This document shows positions 18,001-25,245 of a stretch of DNA of 64,000 nt, piece by piece. The stretch comes from Olsenella_L kribbiana (lineage in GTDB: Bacteria; Actinomycetota; Coriobacteriia; Coriobacteriales; Atopobiaceae): contig NZ_JAZGJP010000003.1 of NCBI RefSeq assembly GCF_036408795.1, positions 62,001 to 126,000 on the forward strand. The letters are read 5' to 3'. Under the pieces are notes generated by a model that made no database searches, was not told the DNA's origin, and saw only the letters and a program-made list of their open reading frames with translations. Numbering within the stretch: position 1 is the stretch's first letter; each line of letters starts with the position of its first letter. The position numbers and the translations under genes are program-made.

Positions 18001-18849
18001 GACTACGAGCCCGTGCACTTCGCAGCCCCTGCCGGCGGCGTCGATTTCGGCAAGCCCCGTGTCATCATCCCGGTCTTCCCAGGCACGAACTGCGAGTATG
18101 ACTCCGAGCGTGCCTGGAGGCGTGCAGGTGCCGCTCCGCGCTCCCTGGTCCTCAACAACCTCTCGCCCGAGGCGGTTGCAGAGTCTGTCGAGGCCATGGC
18201 AAAGGCGATCAACGAATCCCAGATCGTGATGCTGCCGGGCGGCTTCTCCGGCGGCGACGAGCCTGATGGCTCCGCAAAGTTCATCAATGCCTTCTTCAGG
18301 AACCCGCAGATCACGGAGGCGGTGCGCGACCTCCTGCAGAAGCGCGATGGCCTCATGCTCGGCATCTGCAACGGCTTCCAGGCCCTCATCAAGCTCGGTC
18401 TCGTTCCCTACGGCGATATCGTCGACACGACCGCTGCAAGCCCGACCCTGACGTTCAACACGATCGGACGCCACCAGTCCCGCATCGTCACGACGAGCGT
18501 TGCCTCGAACCTCTCCCCCTGGCTCTCCAAGTGCGAGGTCGGAGACCTGCACCGCATCGCGATCAGCCACGGCGAGGGTCGCTTCGTCGCCTCTGACGAA
18601 GTCCTCAAGGACCTCATCGCAAAGGGCCAGGTCGCCACGCAGTATGTGGACGACGAAGGCACGCCTTCGATGGACCTTGCCTTCAACCCGAATGGCTCCC
18701 TCATGGCAGTCGAGGGCATCACGAGCCCCGATGGCCGCGTCCTCGGCAAGATGGGCCACTCAGAGCGCGTGAGCAAGGGCTGCTACCAGAACATCCCGGG
18801 CAACCGCTTCCAGCCGCTGCTCGAGGGCGGCGTCGCCTACTTCGCATAA
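15094..18849 (+). CDS. purL: phosphoribosylformylglycinamidine synthase, single chain (PurL with PurQ-type domain)
   Basis: A 1251-residue one-chain FGAM synthase that turns FGAR, glutamine and ATP into FGAM in purine biosynthesis. Features in order: N-terminal PurS-like region; linker; the ATP-binding AIR-synthase-like core with DTYWSDHCRHTTF and NETHNHPTEIEPFGGAATCIGG; a second AIRS-like half (GGKDSMSG); and from about residue 985 a class I glutaminase with PGTNCEYDSERA, the nucleophile Cys1092 in GICNGFQALIKLG, and a histidine in HGEGRF. Length and order match the large fused form in Clostridia and Coriobacteriia rather than split PurL/Q/S. I chose the ATG at 15094 for its GGAAGGTAGG site; the frame is open back to 14917 but that part is not family-like. 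It stands alone and ends in a strong terminator. I saw no purine riboswitch upstream. Confidence 0.97.
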   Translation: MVQRIYVEKKDGYNGEAKDLSHELRHMLGIAGLEKLRIINRYDVEGITDALFHECIPTVFSEPQVDDTSLEEMPPVAEGSYVFAVESLPGQFDQRADSASECVQLISKGERPLVRSAKVYVLEGKLSDDDIAQIKSYVINPVEAREASLEKKATLKTEYPKPKMVEKLEGFLDLDEKGLQAFIDERGLAMDLADIKFCQRYFASEGRVPTITEIKMIDTYWSDHCRHTTFGTNLDDMEIDDEVVKQAFQRYLDARHELGRDKKPLCLMDMGTIGAKYLKHKGILTTLDESEEINACTVKCTVDVDGKPEDWLFLFKNETHNHPTEIEPFGGAATCIGGAIRDPLSGRSYVYQAMRVTGAGDPTQPVSETLEGKLPQRKICRTAAAGYSSYGNQIGLATGQVSELYHPGYVAKRMEIGAVVGATPADHVRRECPAPGDKIVLLGGRTGRDGIGGATGSSKAHNVESLAQDGAEVQKGNAPVERKLQRLFRRKDACRLIKRCNDFGAGGVSVAIGELADGLFIDLNRVPKKYEGLDGTELAISESQERMAVALAPEDVDEFLKIAHEENLEATVVARVTEEKRLRMVWDGETIVDVSREFLSSNGAPKHQKVHVEAQKPYMHDWDGTTFGQKMDSLVRDLNVASNKGLSERFDSTIGASTVLMPFGGKTQLTPAEAMVAKLPVMGETTTCSGMAWGFNPYLMSADQFRGAYLSVVESVAKMVATGFAHKDLYLTFQEYFEKLRDVPERWGKPTAALLGSLMAQMDLGLASIGGKDSMSGSFEDLDVPPTLVSFATGLGTIDTIVSPEFKHAGSRVIAVVPAYHEDGLVPEADSFLAASSFVEKLIADKDAVAVSTPGYGCVAEALFKMCLGNQIGVDVADTYTVESLFTPAYGSYIVELADGCIVPKAPENVSVAPLGETAADYHIRACGETLAGATLQEAWEHGIEDVYPYRGVAEGPALEKLAWKAEEHDYEPVHFAAPAGGVDFGKPRVIIPVFPGTNCEYDSERAWRRAGAAPRSLVLNNLSPEAVAESVEAMAKAINESQIVMLPGGFSGGDEPDGSAKFINAFFRNPQITEAVRDLLQKRDGLMLGICNGFQALIKLGLVPYGDIVDTTAASPTLTFNTIGRHQSRIVTTSVASNLSPWLSKCEVGDLHRIAISHGEGRFVASDEVLKDLIAKGQVATQYVDDEGTPSMDLAFNPNGSLMAVEGITSPDGRVLGKMGHSERVSKGCYQNIPGNRFQPLLEGGVAYFA

Positions 18850-18875
18850 CAGCAGAAGGCAGCCATAAGCACTTC

Positions 18876-18910
18876 AAAGGCGCAGGTTCCTCCAGGGGCC
18901 TGCGCCTTTT
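18876..18910 (+). terminator. intrinsic terminator after purL
   Basis: An 11-base stem AAAGGCGCAGG / CCTGCGCCTTT (18876-18886 and 18899-18909) with a short loop and a T4 run at the base, 27 bases after the purL stop. Confidence 0.85.
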
Positions 18911-19028
18911 GCCATCCTTATGGCGCCCGAGCGCTCCCAATCCGTATACTGGTAGCTACATGCGCCCCTCCCCCAAGGACGCAACAGGTACGCAGACACT
19001 GGGCCTCAAGCCCAGAAAGGATTTGATC

Positions 19029-19682
19029 ATGAGCACGCCCATGCAGATAACCCTCATCCTGGTTATCGTCCTCATCCTCATCGACTTCATCATGCGCCGC
19101 GTCGCCTCCGACCGCATCACGCGCTACTTCGCGCAGGGCTCCTACGACGAGCTCCTGAAGTACATGGATTCGTTCATTGCGAAGATGTACCTGCACCCCT
19201 TCAACCGCGACTTCGTGCGCATGAATGCCTATATCGCAAAGGGCGACGACGAGCATGCCCTCGAGGTCTGCGACCGTCTGCTCAATGCCCGCCTCAACAA
19301 GAAGCAGCGCGCTGCCGCCGAGGACAAGGCATTCACGCTCTATCTCGATGCCGGCAAGTACAAGGATGCCAAGAAGATGCTGAAGCTCATCGAGGCACGC
19401 GACGAGGATGAAGCCTACGAGAAGTCCTGCCGCCAGATGTATGAGATCATCGCGAACAGGAGCTCTGTCTACCTCGACGATATGCTCGAGGAGCTCCCGG
19501 ATGCCAAGGGCGAGCGCAAGGCCCAGCTCCTCTCCCTCATAGCGCTTCAGTACGGCAACCGCGGCCAGCAGACGAAGGCCAAGATCTACACCGGCATGCT
19601 CGAGGACATGGCAAAGGAAGGCCTCAAGGCTATGCAGGAGAAGCAGGCCGAGAAGGACGGCACAGCAGCAGCCGGAAAGTAA
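19029..19682 (+). CDS. membrane-anchored TPR-like protein of unknown function
   Basis: A 217-residue protein with one N-terminal membrane helix (ITLILVIVLILIDFIM, residues about 7-22) and a helical cytoplasmic part. Repeated helix pairs such as GSYDELLKYMDSFIAKMYL, DEHALEVCDRLLNARL and GKYKDAKKMLKLIEA have the spacing and small/large residue pattern of tetratricopeptide repeats, a protein-protein interaction fold. No enzyme motif is visible. The ATG at 19029 has AAAGGA upstream and gives the helix at the N-terminus. A 14-base hairpin separates it from the PFL-family gene, so the two may be partly cotranscribed. Function unknown. Confidence 0.75.
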   Translation: MSTPMQITLILVIVLILIDFIMRRVASDRITRYFAQGSYDELLKYMDSFIAKMYLHPFNRDFVRMNAYIAKGDDEHALEVCDRLLNARLNKKQRAAAEDKAFTLYLDAGKYKDAKKMLKLIEARDEDEAYEKSCRQMYEIIANRSSVYLDDMLEELPDAKGERKAQLLSLIALQYGNRGQQTKAKIYTGMLEDMAKEGLKAMQEKQAEKDGTAAAGK

Positions 19683-19700
19683 AAATTGATGCATCTACAG

Positions 19701-19734
19701 CAGAGAAGGGACGTACATGCGTCCCTTCTCTGCC
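19701..19734. terminator. strong hairpin between TPR-like and PFL genes
   Basis: A perfect 14-base stem GCAGAGAAGGGACG / CGTCCCTTCTCTGC with a TACATG loop, 18 bases after the TPR-like stop. No T run follows on the plus strand, so it may be a processing or attenuating hairpin rather than a full terminator. Confidence 0.5.
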
Positions 19735-19772
19735 ATACTTGGGACATACCAGCACAGACGATAAGGGGCAGC

Positions 19773-21137
19773 ATGGACATCACTCCGAATGAGGTCGCAG
19801 AGACTCTGGCCATGGTATCAGAGCAAAATCTCGACCTGCGCACGATTACGATGGGAATTTCGCTCTTGGGGTGCGCCGACGAGGATATGGACCGCATGTG
19901 CGACAAGATCTACGACAGGATCGTGACGCAGGCAGAACATCTCGTCGAGACGGCCGAGGACCTCGAGCGCGAATACGGCATCCCCATCGCGAACAAGCGC
20001 GTCTCTGTCACGCCGATTGCTATGGTCGCAGCAGGATGCGCCGATGAGGACTTCTCCCCGATCGCACGCACGATGGACAGGGCTGCCGAGACTCTGGGCA
20101 TCGACTTCATGGGCGGCTTCTCTGCCCTCGTGCAGAAGGGCATGGGAAGCGCCGACCAGCGCCTCATCAACTCCATCCCTGATGCCCTCTCCACGACCGA
20201 GCGTGTCTGCTCGTCCCTGAACGTTGCCTCGACCCGTGCCGGCATCAACATGGATGCAGTCCTGCGTGCCGCAGAGACGATACGTGCCTGCGCCCAGGCA
20301 ACGACCGATATCGACTGCTACGGTGCAGCCAAGTTCGTCTGCTTCGCGAACATGGTCGAAGACTCCCCGTTCATGGCAGGAGCCGTGCACGGCGTCGGCG
20401 AGGCAGATGCCGTGATCAATGTCGGCGTCTCTGGCCCTGGCGTCATGGCAGCAGCGCTTTCGCAGCTCCCCGACAATGCAGACCTCATGACCGTCGCAGA
20501 GAAGATCAAGCAGACCGCCTTCAAGATCACCCGTGCCGGCGAGCTCATGAGCCGCGAGGCATCACGTAGGCTCGGCGTCGCGAAGGGCATCGTCGACCTC
20601 TCGCTGGCACCGACGCCAGCAGCCGGCGACTCCGTCGCAAAGATTTTGGAGATTATCGGTGTCGGCACCTGTGGCGGCCCTGGCACGACCTGCGCCCTCG
20701 CGCTTCTCAATGACTGCGTCAAGAAGGGCGGGGTCATGGCATCAAGCTCGGTGGGCGGCCTGTCCGGCGCCTTCATCCCGGTCTCCGAGGATGCTGGCAT
20801 GATCGAGGCTGCCGAGAAGGGCGCCCTTTCGATCGAGAAGCTCGAGGCCATGACAAGCGTATGCTCGGTCGGCCTCGATATGATTGCCATTCCGGGCGAT
20901 ACCTCCATCGAGACCATGGCAGGCATCATCGCAGACGAGATGGCCATCGGCGTCATCAACACGAAGACGACGGCCGTGCGCCTCATCCCTGCCATCGGAA
21001 AGGAAGAAGGCGACATGCTCGAGTTCGGCGGCCTCTTCGGATCTGCCCCTGTCATGCCCGTCAACAAGTATGCCGGCAAGGTCTTTGCCCATCGCGGCGG
21101 CCGCTTCCCGGCACCGCTCAACTCCCTCAAGAACTGA
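19773..21137 (+). CDS. PFL family protein (UPF0210/DUF711)
   Basis: A 454-residue cytoplasmic protein, the usual length for UPF0210, a family related to pyruvate formate-lyase folds but of unsettled function. Typical stretches are MDITPNEVAETLAMVSEQNL at the start, GMSLLGC-like ISLLGCADED, FMGGFSALVQKG, VNVGVSGPGVM-like AVINVGVSGPGVMAAAL, SVGGLSGAFIPVSEDAGMIE and the C-terminal HRGGRFPAP. These proteins are often encoded next to an ACT-domain protein (UPF0237), which is not next to it here. The ATG has AAGGGG seven bases upstream. A strong terminator follows. Confidence 0.93.
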   Translation: MDITPNEVAETLAMVSEQNLDLRTITMGISLLGCADEDMDRMCDKIYDRIVTQAEHLVETAEDLEREYGIPIANKRVSVTPIAMVAAGCADEDFSPIARTMDRAAETLGIDFMGGFSALVQKGMGSADQRLINSIPDALSTTERVCSSLNVASTRAGINMDAVLRAAETIRACAQATTDIDCYGAAKFVCFANMVEDSPFMAGAVHGVGEADAVINVGVSGPGVMAAALSQLPDNADLMTVAEKIKQTAFKITRAGELMSREASRRLGVAKGIVDLSLAPTPAAGDSVAKILEIIGVGTCGGPGTTCALALLNDCVKKGGVMASSSVGGLSGAFIPVSEDAGMIEAAEKGALSIEKLEAMTSVCSVGLDMIAIPGDTSIETMAGIIADEMAIGVINTKTTAVRLIPAIGKEEGDMLEFGGLFGSAPVMPVNKYAGKVFAHRGGRFPAPLNSLKN

Positions 21138-21160
21138 GCCCAGCTCCCCAGAGAGCATGC

Positions 21161-21197
21161 AGTCCGGCCACCCTGCAGGATGGCCGGACTTTTCTTT
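21161..21197 (+). terminator. intrinsic terminator after the PFL-family gene
   Basis: A perfect 10-base stem AGTCCGGCCA / TGGCCGGACT with a 10-base loop and a TTTCTTT tail. Confidence 0.85.
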
Positions 21198-21282
21198 GCC
21201 TGCTGGCCTTCATATGCAATGCATGGAATCGCCTCTTGTCCTACGCAGCAGCTGCTGCAGGATTTCATGCACGCAGCAGAAA

Positions 21283-21307
21283 GTCCCCGGGCTCAAGGCC
21301 CGGGGAC
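21283..21307 (-). terminator. intrinsic terminator of the lipoprotein gene
   Basis: A perfect 10-base stem GTCCCCGGGC / GCCCGGGGAC with a 5-base loop lies 17 bases past the lipoprotein stop; on the minus strand it is followed by TTTCTGC. Confidence 0.7.
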
Positions 21308-21324
21308 CAAGCTCTGCCGGCACG

Positions 21325-22152
21325 CTACAGGGCAAACGGATATTCCCTGAGCGTTTCATAGGACGCGTCGTCCATGACCTCGATCGTGCCTTCGACGTTT
21401 GTCAGCGCATCGACTCCTTCCACATCGTCTCCGCTGAACCACATGAAGCCCTCGACGTACTTCCCGCTCTGGACAGTCTCATACAGCTCAGGATCTGCCA
21501 TCTTCCCATTGACAGAGAATGTGTCGTACTTGGCCGAGACCCGTATGGCCTTGTCGGACTTGTTCGTGATCTTCAAGGTATAGCCAGGATCGTCTGCCCA
21601 GTCGACCTTCTTGTCGATGACCTCAATCGTGCATATCTCATCGTCTGCGATGGTCTGACCGATAGGAACTGCTGTCTCGTCGCTTTCTTCGGCGCTTTCT
21701 TCGACAGCAGCGGTTCCAGGATCAGCAGCTTTTGCGCTGGGCTCGGGCACGCCCTTCCCGAACATCATCTTGGTGCCATTATCCTCGAGGGTCAGCATCT
21801 CATTCGCAAGGGTCGCAGTGATTGTCTGTCCCTCGATCGTGATGGCTGCCTCGGAAGGGCTCTTTGCTTCCCAGGTCCCCGACGTCTCTTCGCCGAAGAC
21901 GCTGAGCGCGCAGCTCTTGTCCTCCTTGAAGCTCAGCGTGACCGTCACGCCCATCTGCTCCATGAGCGCGATGTCCTCGGAGCTGGTGGATTCGCCGTTT
22001 TCCTCCATGCCCACGAGCTTCCAGTCGCCGATGAAGCTCTTGGCCGCATCGGCGCCTCCTCCTGCACCGCCCGATGCACATCCTGCCAGCACGAGGCAGA
22101 GTGCAATCATCGACATGAACAGGGCCACCCATCTCTTCTTCCCGATCTCCAT
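21325..22152 (-). CDS. secreted lipoprotein of unknown function
   Basis: A 275-residue exported protein with a lipoprotein signal: basic GKKR, a hydrophobic core (WVALFMSMIALCLVL) and the lipobox LAGC, with the cysteine near residue 24. The mature part has an N-terminal beta-rich half of lipocalin-like/META style (GDWKLVGMEENGE... TVTLSFKEDKSCAL... TWEA), an acidic Ala/Glu linker (about residues 140-165), and a C-terminal half (YTLKITNKSDKAIRVSAKYDT) resembling immunoglobulin-like extracellular domains. No catalytic motif is seen. The ATG at 22150-22152 is preceded by AAGGGGGTG; the frame opens 14 codons earlier but without a site. Confidence 0.75.
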   Translation of the reverse strand: MEIGKKRWVALFMSMIALCLVLAGCASGGAGGGADAAKSFIGDWKLVGMEENGESTSSEDIALMEQMGVTVTLSFKEDKSCALSVFGEETSGTWEAKSPSEAAITIEGQTITATLANEMLTLEDNGTKMMFGKGVPEPSAKAADPGTAAVEESAEESDETAVPIGQTIADDEICTIEVIDKKVDWADDPGYTLKITNKSDKAIRVSAKYDTFSVNGKMADPELYETVQSGKYVEGFMWFSGDDVEGVDALTNVEGTIEVMDDASYETLREYPFAL

Positions 22153-22221
22153 TCTCGTCACCCCCTTCTCCTTTCTTCGGCCGGCGTGCTGCACCAGCTG
22201 CTTCCTGCATCGCGCAAAGCG

Positions 22222-22956
22222 CTACGCCCCCATAGCGCCGCCGCAGTATTCGCAGCGCCCATTGGCATCCGGTATGGTCGTCGCGCCGCAGAACGGGCAG
22301 GTACGTGCGGTCTTGGGTGCGGCAGCAGCTGCAGCCTTTCCCCGCTCGGTCTCGCGCAGCTCTGTCAGTGCCGCACGGATATCCTGCGCCTGCCGCTCTG
22401 CCTCGCGGAACTCCACCGAACTGCGCTCCTCGATGCGGCTGTCGTTCACCCTGAAAGCGATCGTGTCATAGTACGGGACATTCACGTGTATGGTCACATA
22501 TACGTCGTAGTCCACGTCGTAGCGCGGGGGCTCGTAGCTGTGCTCCACACCCTCCTTGTCCTCCCACCTGATTTCGGAACGTGTCTCCCTTGTCTCGGTA
22601 TCGCAGCCCGTGACCTGCGAAAAGTCCAGCACGTCCGGATTCGCGTCACGCCAGCGCGAAGAGGAAGTCACCAGAAAACGGCCCGCATCCTCGTCCAGAA
22701 GCACCTTGATATCCAGACCCAGTGTCCTGGTGACATGGAAGGCGGCGACACGCTCCTTGTTGGCTTCGCGCCACTCAAGCTGCTCGCGTATCTCCTCGAC
22801 CGTCGAGCGCCTCCTGTCGCTGAAATAGGGCGAGAGCTTCCTGGCACACTCCTTGCAGAGGTTGCCATCCTCGAGCTTGCGGTTGCCGAGAAGCCCTATC
22901 TCGCCACCGCAGATGCTGCAGATCTTCTTCTCGAACATCTTGCCGAACAGTCCCAT
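22222..22956 (-). CDS. zinc-ribbon DUF4428-like protein with C-terminal double-Cys motif
   Basis: A 244-residue cytoplasmic protein. The N-terminus MGLFGKMFEKKICSICGGEI and a second CKEC pair form a DUF4428-like zinc ribbon (residues about 12-40). The middle (about 60-190) is a beta-rich region with VLLDEDAGRFLVTSSS and DVYVTIHVNVPYYDTIAFRV. An alpha-helical segment (REAERQAQDIRAALTEL) precedes a C-terminal ribbon CPFCGATTIPDANGRCEYCG. Function unknown; such proteins often occur near SPFH/virion core-like proteins and two-component systems, as here. The ATG is preceded by GGGGAG. The gene lies between the lipoprotein gene and the regulator gene on the same strand, with a hairpin separating it from the latter. 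Confidence 0.75.
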   Translation of the reverse strand: MGLFGKMFEKKICSICGGEIGLLGNRKLEDGNLCKECARKLSPYFSDRRRSTVEEIREQLEWREANKERVAAFHVTRTLGLDIKVLLDEDAGRFLVTSSSRWRDANPDVLDFSQVTGCDTETRETRSEIRWEDKEGVEHSYEPPRYDVDYDVYVTIHVNVPYYDTIAFRVNDSRIEERSSVEFREAERQAQDIRAALTELRETERGKAAAAAAPKTARTCPFCGATTIPDANGRCEYCGGAMGA

Positions 22957-23043
22957 AGCCGTCTCCCCTTTCCGCCCGTGTGGCCTTCTGCCTCGCTGCC
23001 TTGCTGTCACCATGATTCTGCTTGAAGGACGCTCCACAGAGAA

Positions 23044-23076
23044 GCACCCCGCGGCCCATCCGAAGCCGCGGGGTGC
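23044..23076 (-). terminator. terminator after the two-component operon
   Basis: A perfect 12-base stem GCACCCCGCGGC / GCCGCGGGGTGC with a 9-base loop, 46 bases past the response-regulator stop. On the minus strand it is followed by TTCTCTG, not a strong T run. Confidence 0.6.
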
Positions 23077-23122
23077 GCCATGAGGTCCAAACGCGCAAGG
23101 TCTTTGGAGGAGCTCCGTCGCA

Positions 23123-23764
23123 CTAGAGCCCGCTCCGCTCGTCTCGAGCGCCCATGCCCGGAACGATGAGACCATGGGCGACCGCATGCACTGCCAGACG
23201 CAGGATATTGTCGTAGCCGGTCTTGGCAAGGATCTCGGAGATATGCCGCTTGACCGTCCCTTCGCTGAGATAGAGCTCCTGGGCTATCTCCTTTCTGGTC
23301 TTCGACTCGCAGACCAGACGCAGGATATCTACCTCGATCTCGGACAGCTCCACACCGTCGGGGATGATGCGCTGCCGGGCGAGAGGAAACGTCGAGTATC
23401 CCTCCATGGTCGAGCGGATGATAGCAAGGAGTTCGCCTGTCCCAACGTTCTTGTAGACGAAGCTGTCCACACCGGCCTCGCGGGCACGCTCGACAAAGGT
23501 GATTTCAGGAAGCCCGGTCATCACCACCACTTTCACGCCCGGCAGCTCGCCCTTAATCAGGCGTGCCGCCACGATGCCGCTCGAGTCGTTCTCGGTACAG
23601 ATATCGAGAAGCGCGCAGGCAGCCCCGGTCCTCTTCGTCACAGCAAGCGCATCGGCAGCATCTGAGAGAGAGGCAACGACTTCCATATCGTCCTGCGCAT
23701 TGATGGTGCAGGCCAGCGAATCCCGAAGCATTGCCTGGTCCTCGACGAGCACGATCGAGATCAT
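23123..23764 (-). CDS. LuxR/NarL-family response regulator
   Basis: A 213-residue regulator. The receiver domain (residues 1-120) has the acidic pair Glu8/Asp9, the phospho-acceptor Asp54 (ALLDICTEND), the conserved Thr in VVMTG and Lys105 (FVYKNVG). Residues about 145-205 are a LuxR-type HTH (ELSEIEVDILRLV, then RKEIAQELYLSEGTVKRHIS). It is the output protein of the kinase encoded directly upstream: its ATG overlaps the kinase stop by four bases. Targets are not evident; the neighbouring SPFH, zinc-ribbon and lipoprotein genes are candidates. Confidence 0.93.
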   Translation of the reverse strand: MISIVLVEDQAMLRDSLACTINAQDDMEVVASLSDAADALAVTKRTGAACALLDICTENDSSGIVAARLIKGELPGVKVVVMTGLPEITFVERAREAGVDSFVYKNVGTGELLAIIRSTMEGYSTFPLARQRIIPDGVELSEIEVDILRLVCESKTRKEIAQELYLSEGTVKRHISEILAKTGYDNILRLAVHAVAHGLIVPGMGARDERSGL

Positions 23765-25245
23765 GGCTCCCCCCTTCCATCCGGAGCAGCCCCGGGAGGT
23801 ACATCCGGCAGCTTCCCGCCATCCCCTTGCGGAGGCAGCACTGCCCTGACCGTGAAGGGATGGGTGGAGCATATCTCAAAGGTGGCACCCACCTCCGCTG
23901 CCGCCCGCCGCATGCCCGGAATGCCCGTGCCTTCCACCACCTCTGCAGGAGAGGCGCCGTCATTGGTGACGGTAAGCGATGCGCCTTCCGCTCCGCCTGC
24001 CCCTTCCATCTGTACCGCGACGCAGGTTGCCTGGGCATGTTTGGCCGCGTTGGTCACTGCCTCGAGGACGATTTCGACAAAGGCAGCAGCCACCGCCTTG
24101 TCGGCGGGCAGCTCGCCTGTCACCTGCACCTCGACACCTATGAGCGCAAAGGCGCGCACGATGGATACCAGTCCCGAATTCTCGGCCGGACGACCTGAAT
24201 CGGCCAAGTCGTCTGCGATATTCGACAGAAGCCCTGCGATCTCTTCAAGCGTCTCGGGGTCGTCGCGTCCGTCTTCGAGATATCGATGGAGGATCGACAG
24301 ACGCGAGCCTACCGTATCGTGGACACGGATCTTCATCCGCATCACAGCCTCTTCTTCGGCAACCCTTCTCACCTGTGCCATCGAGGCACCCAGCTCCTCG
24401 TTGGCGGCCTCGAGCAGCCTGTTGACGCTGGCAAGGCGCCTGCCCAGGGCAGCCTCCTCGCTCACATCGAGCGCCATGATCTGCTGGCAGCACCTTCCGC
24501 GCAGCACCGCCTCATCACGCACGAAAAGGCATGTGGAAGACGGCATGGTCTCGACAAGCAGGCGATCGGGCGCCGTCTCGCTGGCAAAGGCTTCAAGACG
24601 CTCCCAGAGCCCTGTGGCATCGGCAAGGTCTGTCCTGAAGCCGAGCGCAGTGAGGCTTCCGCGCATGGCATCATTCATGAAGAGAACCTCGCGCTGCGCA
24701 TTAATCCACATCACGCCCTCCGGCAAGGCATCAAGGGCATCGATGATTGAGAGGCGCGAGACCGATGTCCTGGCTTCATGCAGATCGAAGGCAAGCGCAG
24801 CTACGACGCGCGCAGCAAAATACGAGACATCGACGACGAGGAGCACAGCCATATGCTGCCCAAGCAGGGCGATGCCTGCCGGTGTGCTGCACAGAAACAG
24901 CACCGCCTCCGCCAGTCCGCTCCACCGCCTCAGCCGCAGGGCATACAGGATGGCGGCAACAGCCGCCACGGCATGCACCCAGAGGAGCGGCTCGATCGGC
25001 AGAAGCATCGGATGCAGCCAGAGGAGGATGTGCCCCCTGTTCTCAATGGCAGAACTCGATGCTGCGCAGGCCAATACAAGGTGCAGGGCAAGCATCGCTT
25101 CATAGAGGACAGCGGGCAATCGCGGAACGGCACTGCGCCTCATGGCACAGAAGCACGCATGGACCGTCTGTCCCGCGGCAAGAAGGTAGGACAGCGCGCA
25201 GAGGGCAATCAGCGTCGAGGCGCGCATCGAGAAGATATTGCTCAT
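23761..25245 (-). CDS. membrane sensor histidine kinase (HisKA_3 type)
   Basis: A 494-residue kinase. Residues about 1-165 hold five or six membrane helices (from ALCALSYLLAAGQ to MAVLLVVDVSYFAARVVAAL). A PAS-like linker follows (PEGVMWINAQREVLFMNDA, about 185-270). The dimerisation helix has the phospho-acceptor histidine in KIRVHDTVGSRLSIL. The ATPase domain has an N-box VLEAVTNAAKHA and a G-box GTGIPGMRRAAAEVG, so it should be active. It pairs with the regulator downstream (4-base overlap) and follows the degenerate sensor gene (4-base overlap), giving a tightly coupled three-gene operon. The stimulus is unknown. Confidence 0.92.
   Translation of the reverse strand: MSNIFSMRASTLIALCALSYLLAAGQTVHACFCAMRRSAVPRLPAVLYEAMLALHLVLACAASSSAIENRGHILLWLHPMLLPIEPLLWVHAVAAVAAILYALRLRRWSGLAEAVLFLCSTPAGIALLGQHMAVLLVVDVSYFAARVVAALAFDLHEARTSVSRLSIIDALDALPEGVMWINAQREVLFMNDAMRGSLTALGFRTDLADATGLWERLEAFASETAPDRLLVETMPSSTCLFVRDEAVLRGRCCQQIMALDVSEEAALGRRLASVNRLLEAANEELGASMAQVRRVAEEEAVMRMKIRVHDTVGSRLSILHRYLEDGRDDPETLEEIAGLLSNIADDLADSGRPAENSGLVSIVRAFALIGVEVQVTGELPADKAVAAAFVEIVLEAVTNAAKHAQATCVAVQMEGAGGAEGASLTVTNDGASPAEVVEGTGIPGMRRAAAEVGATFEICSTHPFTVRAVLPPQGDGGKLPDVPPGAAPDGRGEP

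Noticed and set aside
14857..18759. 1300-codon open frame on the minus strand opposite purL
   Set aside because: It mirrors the purL frame in high-GC DNA, has no known domain, and purL matches its family along its full length.
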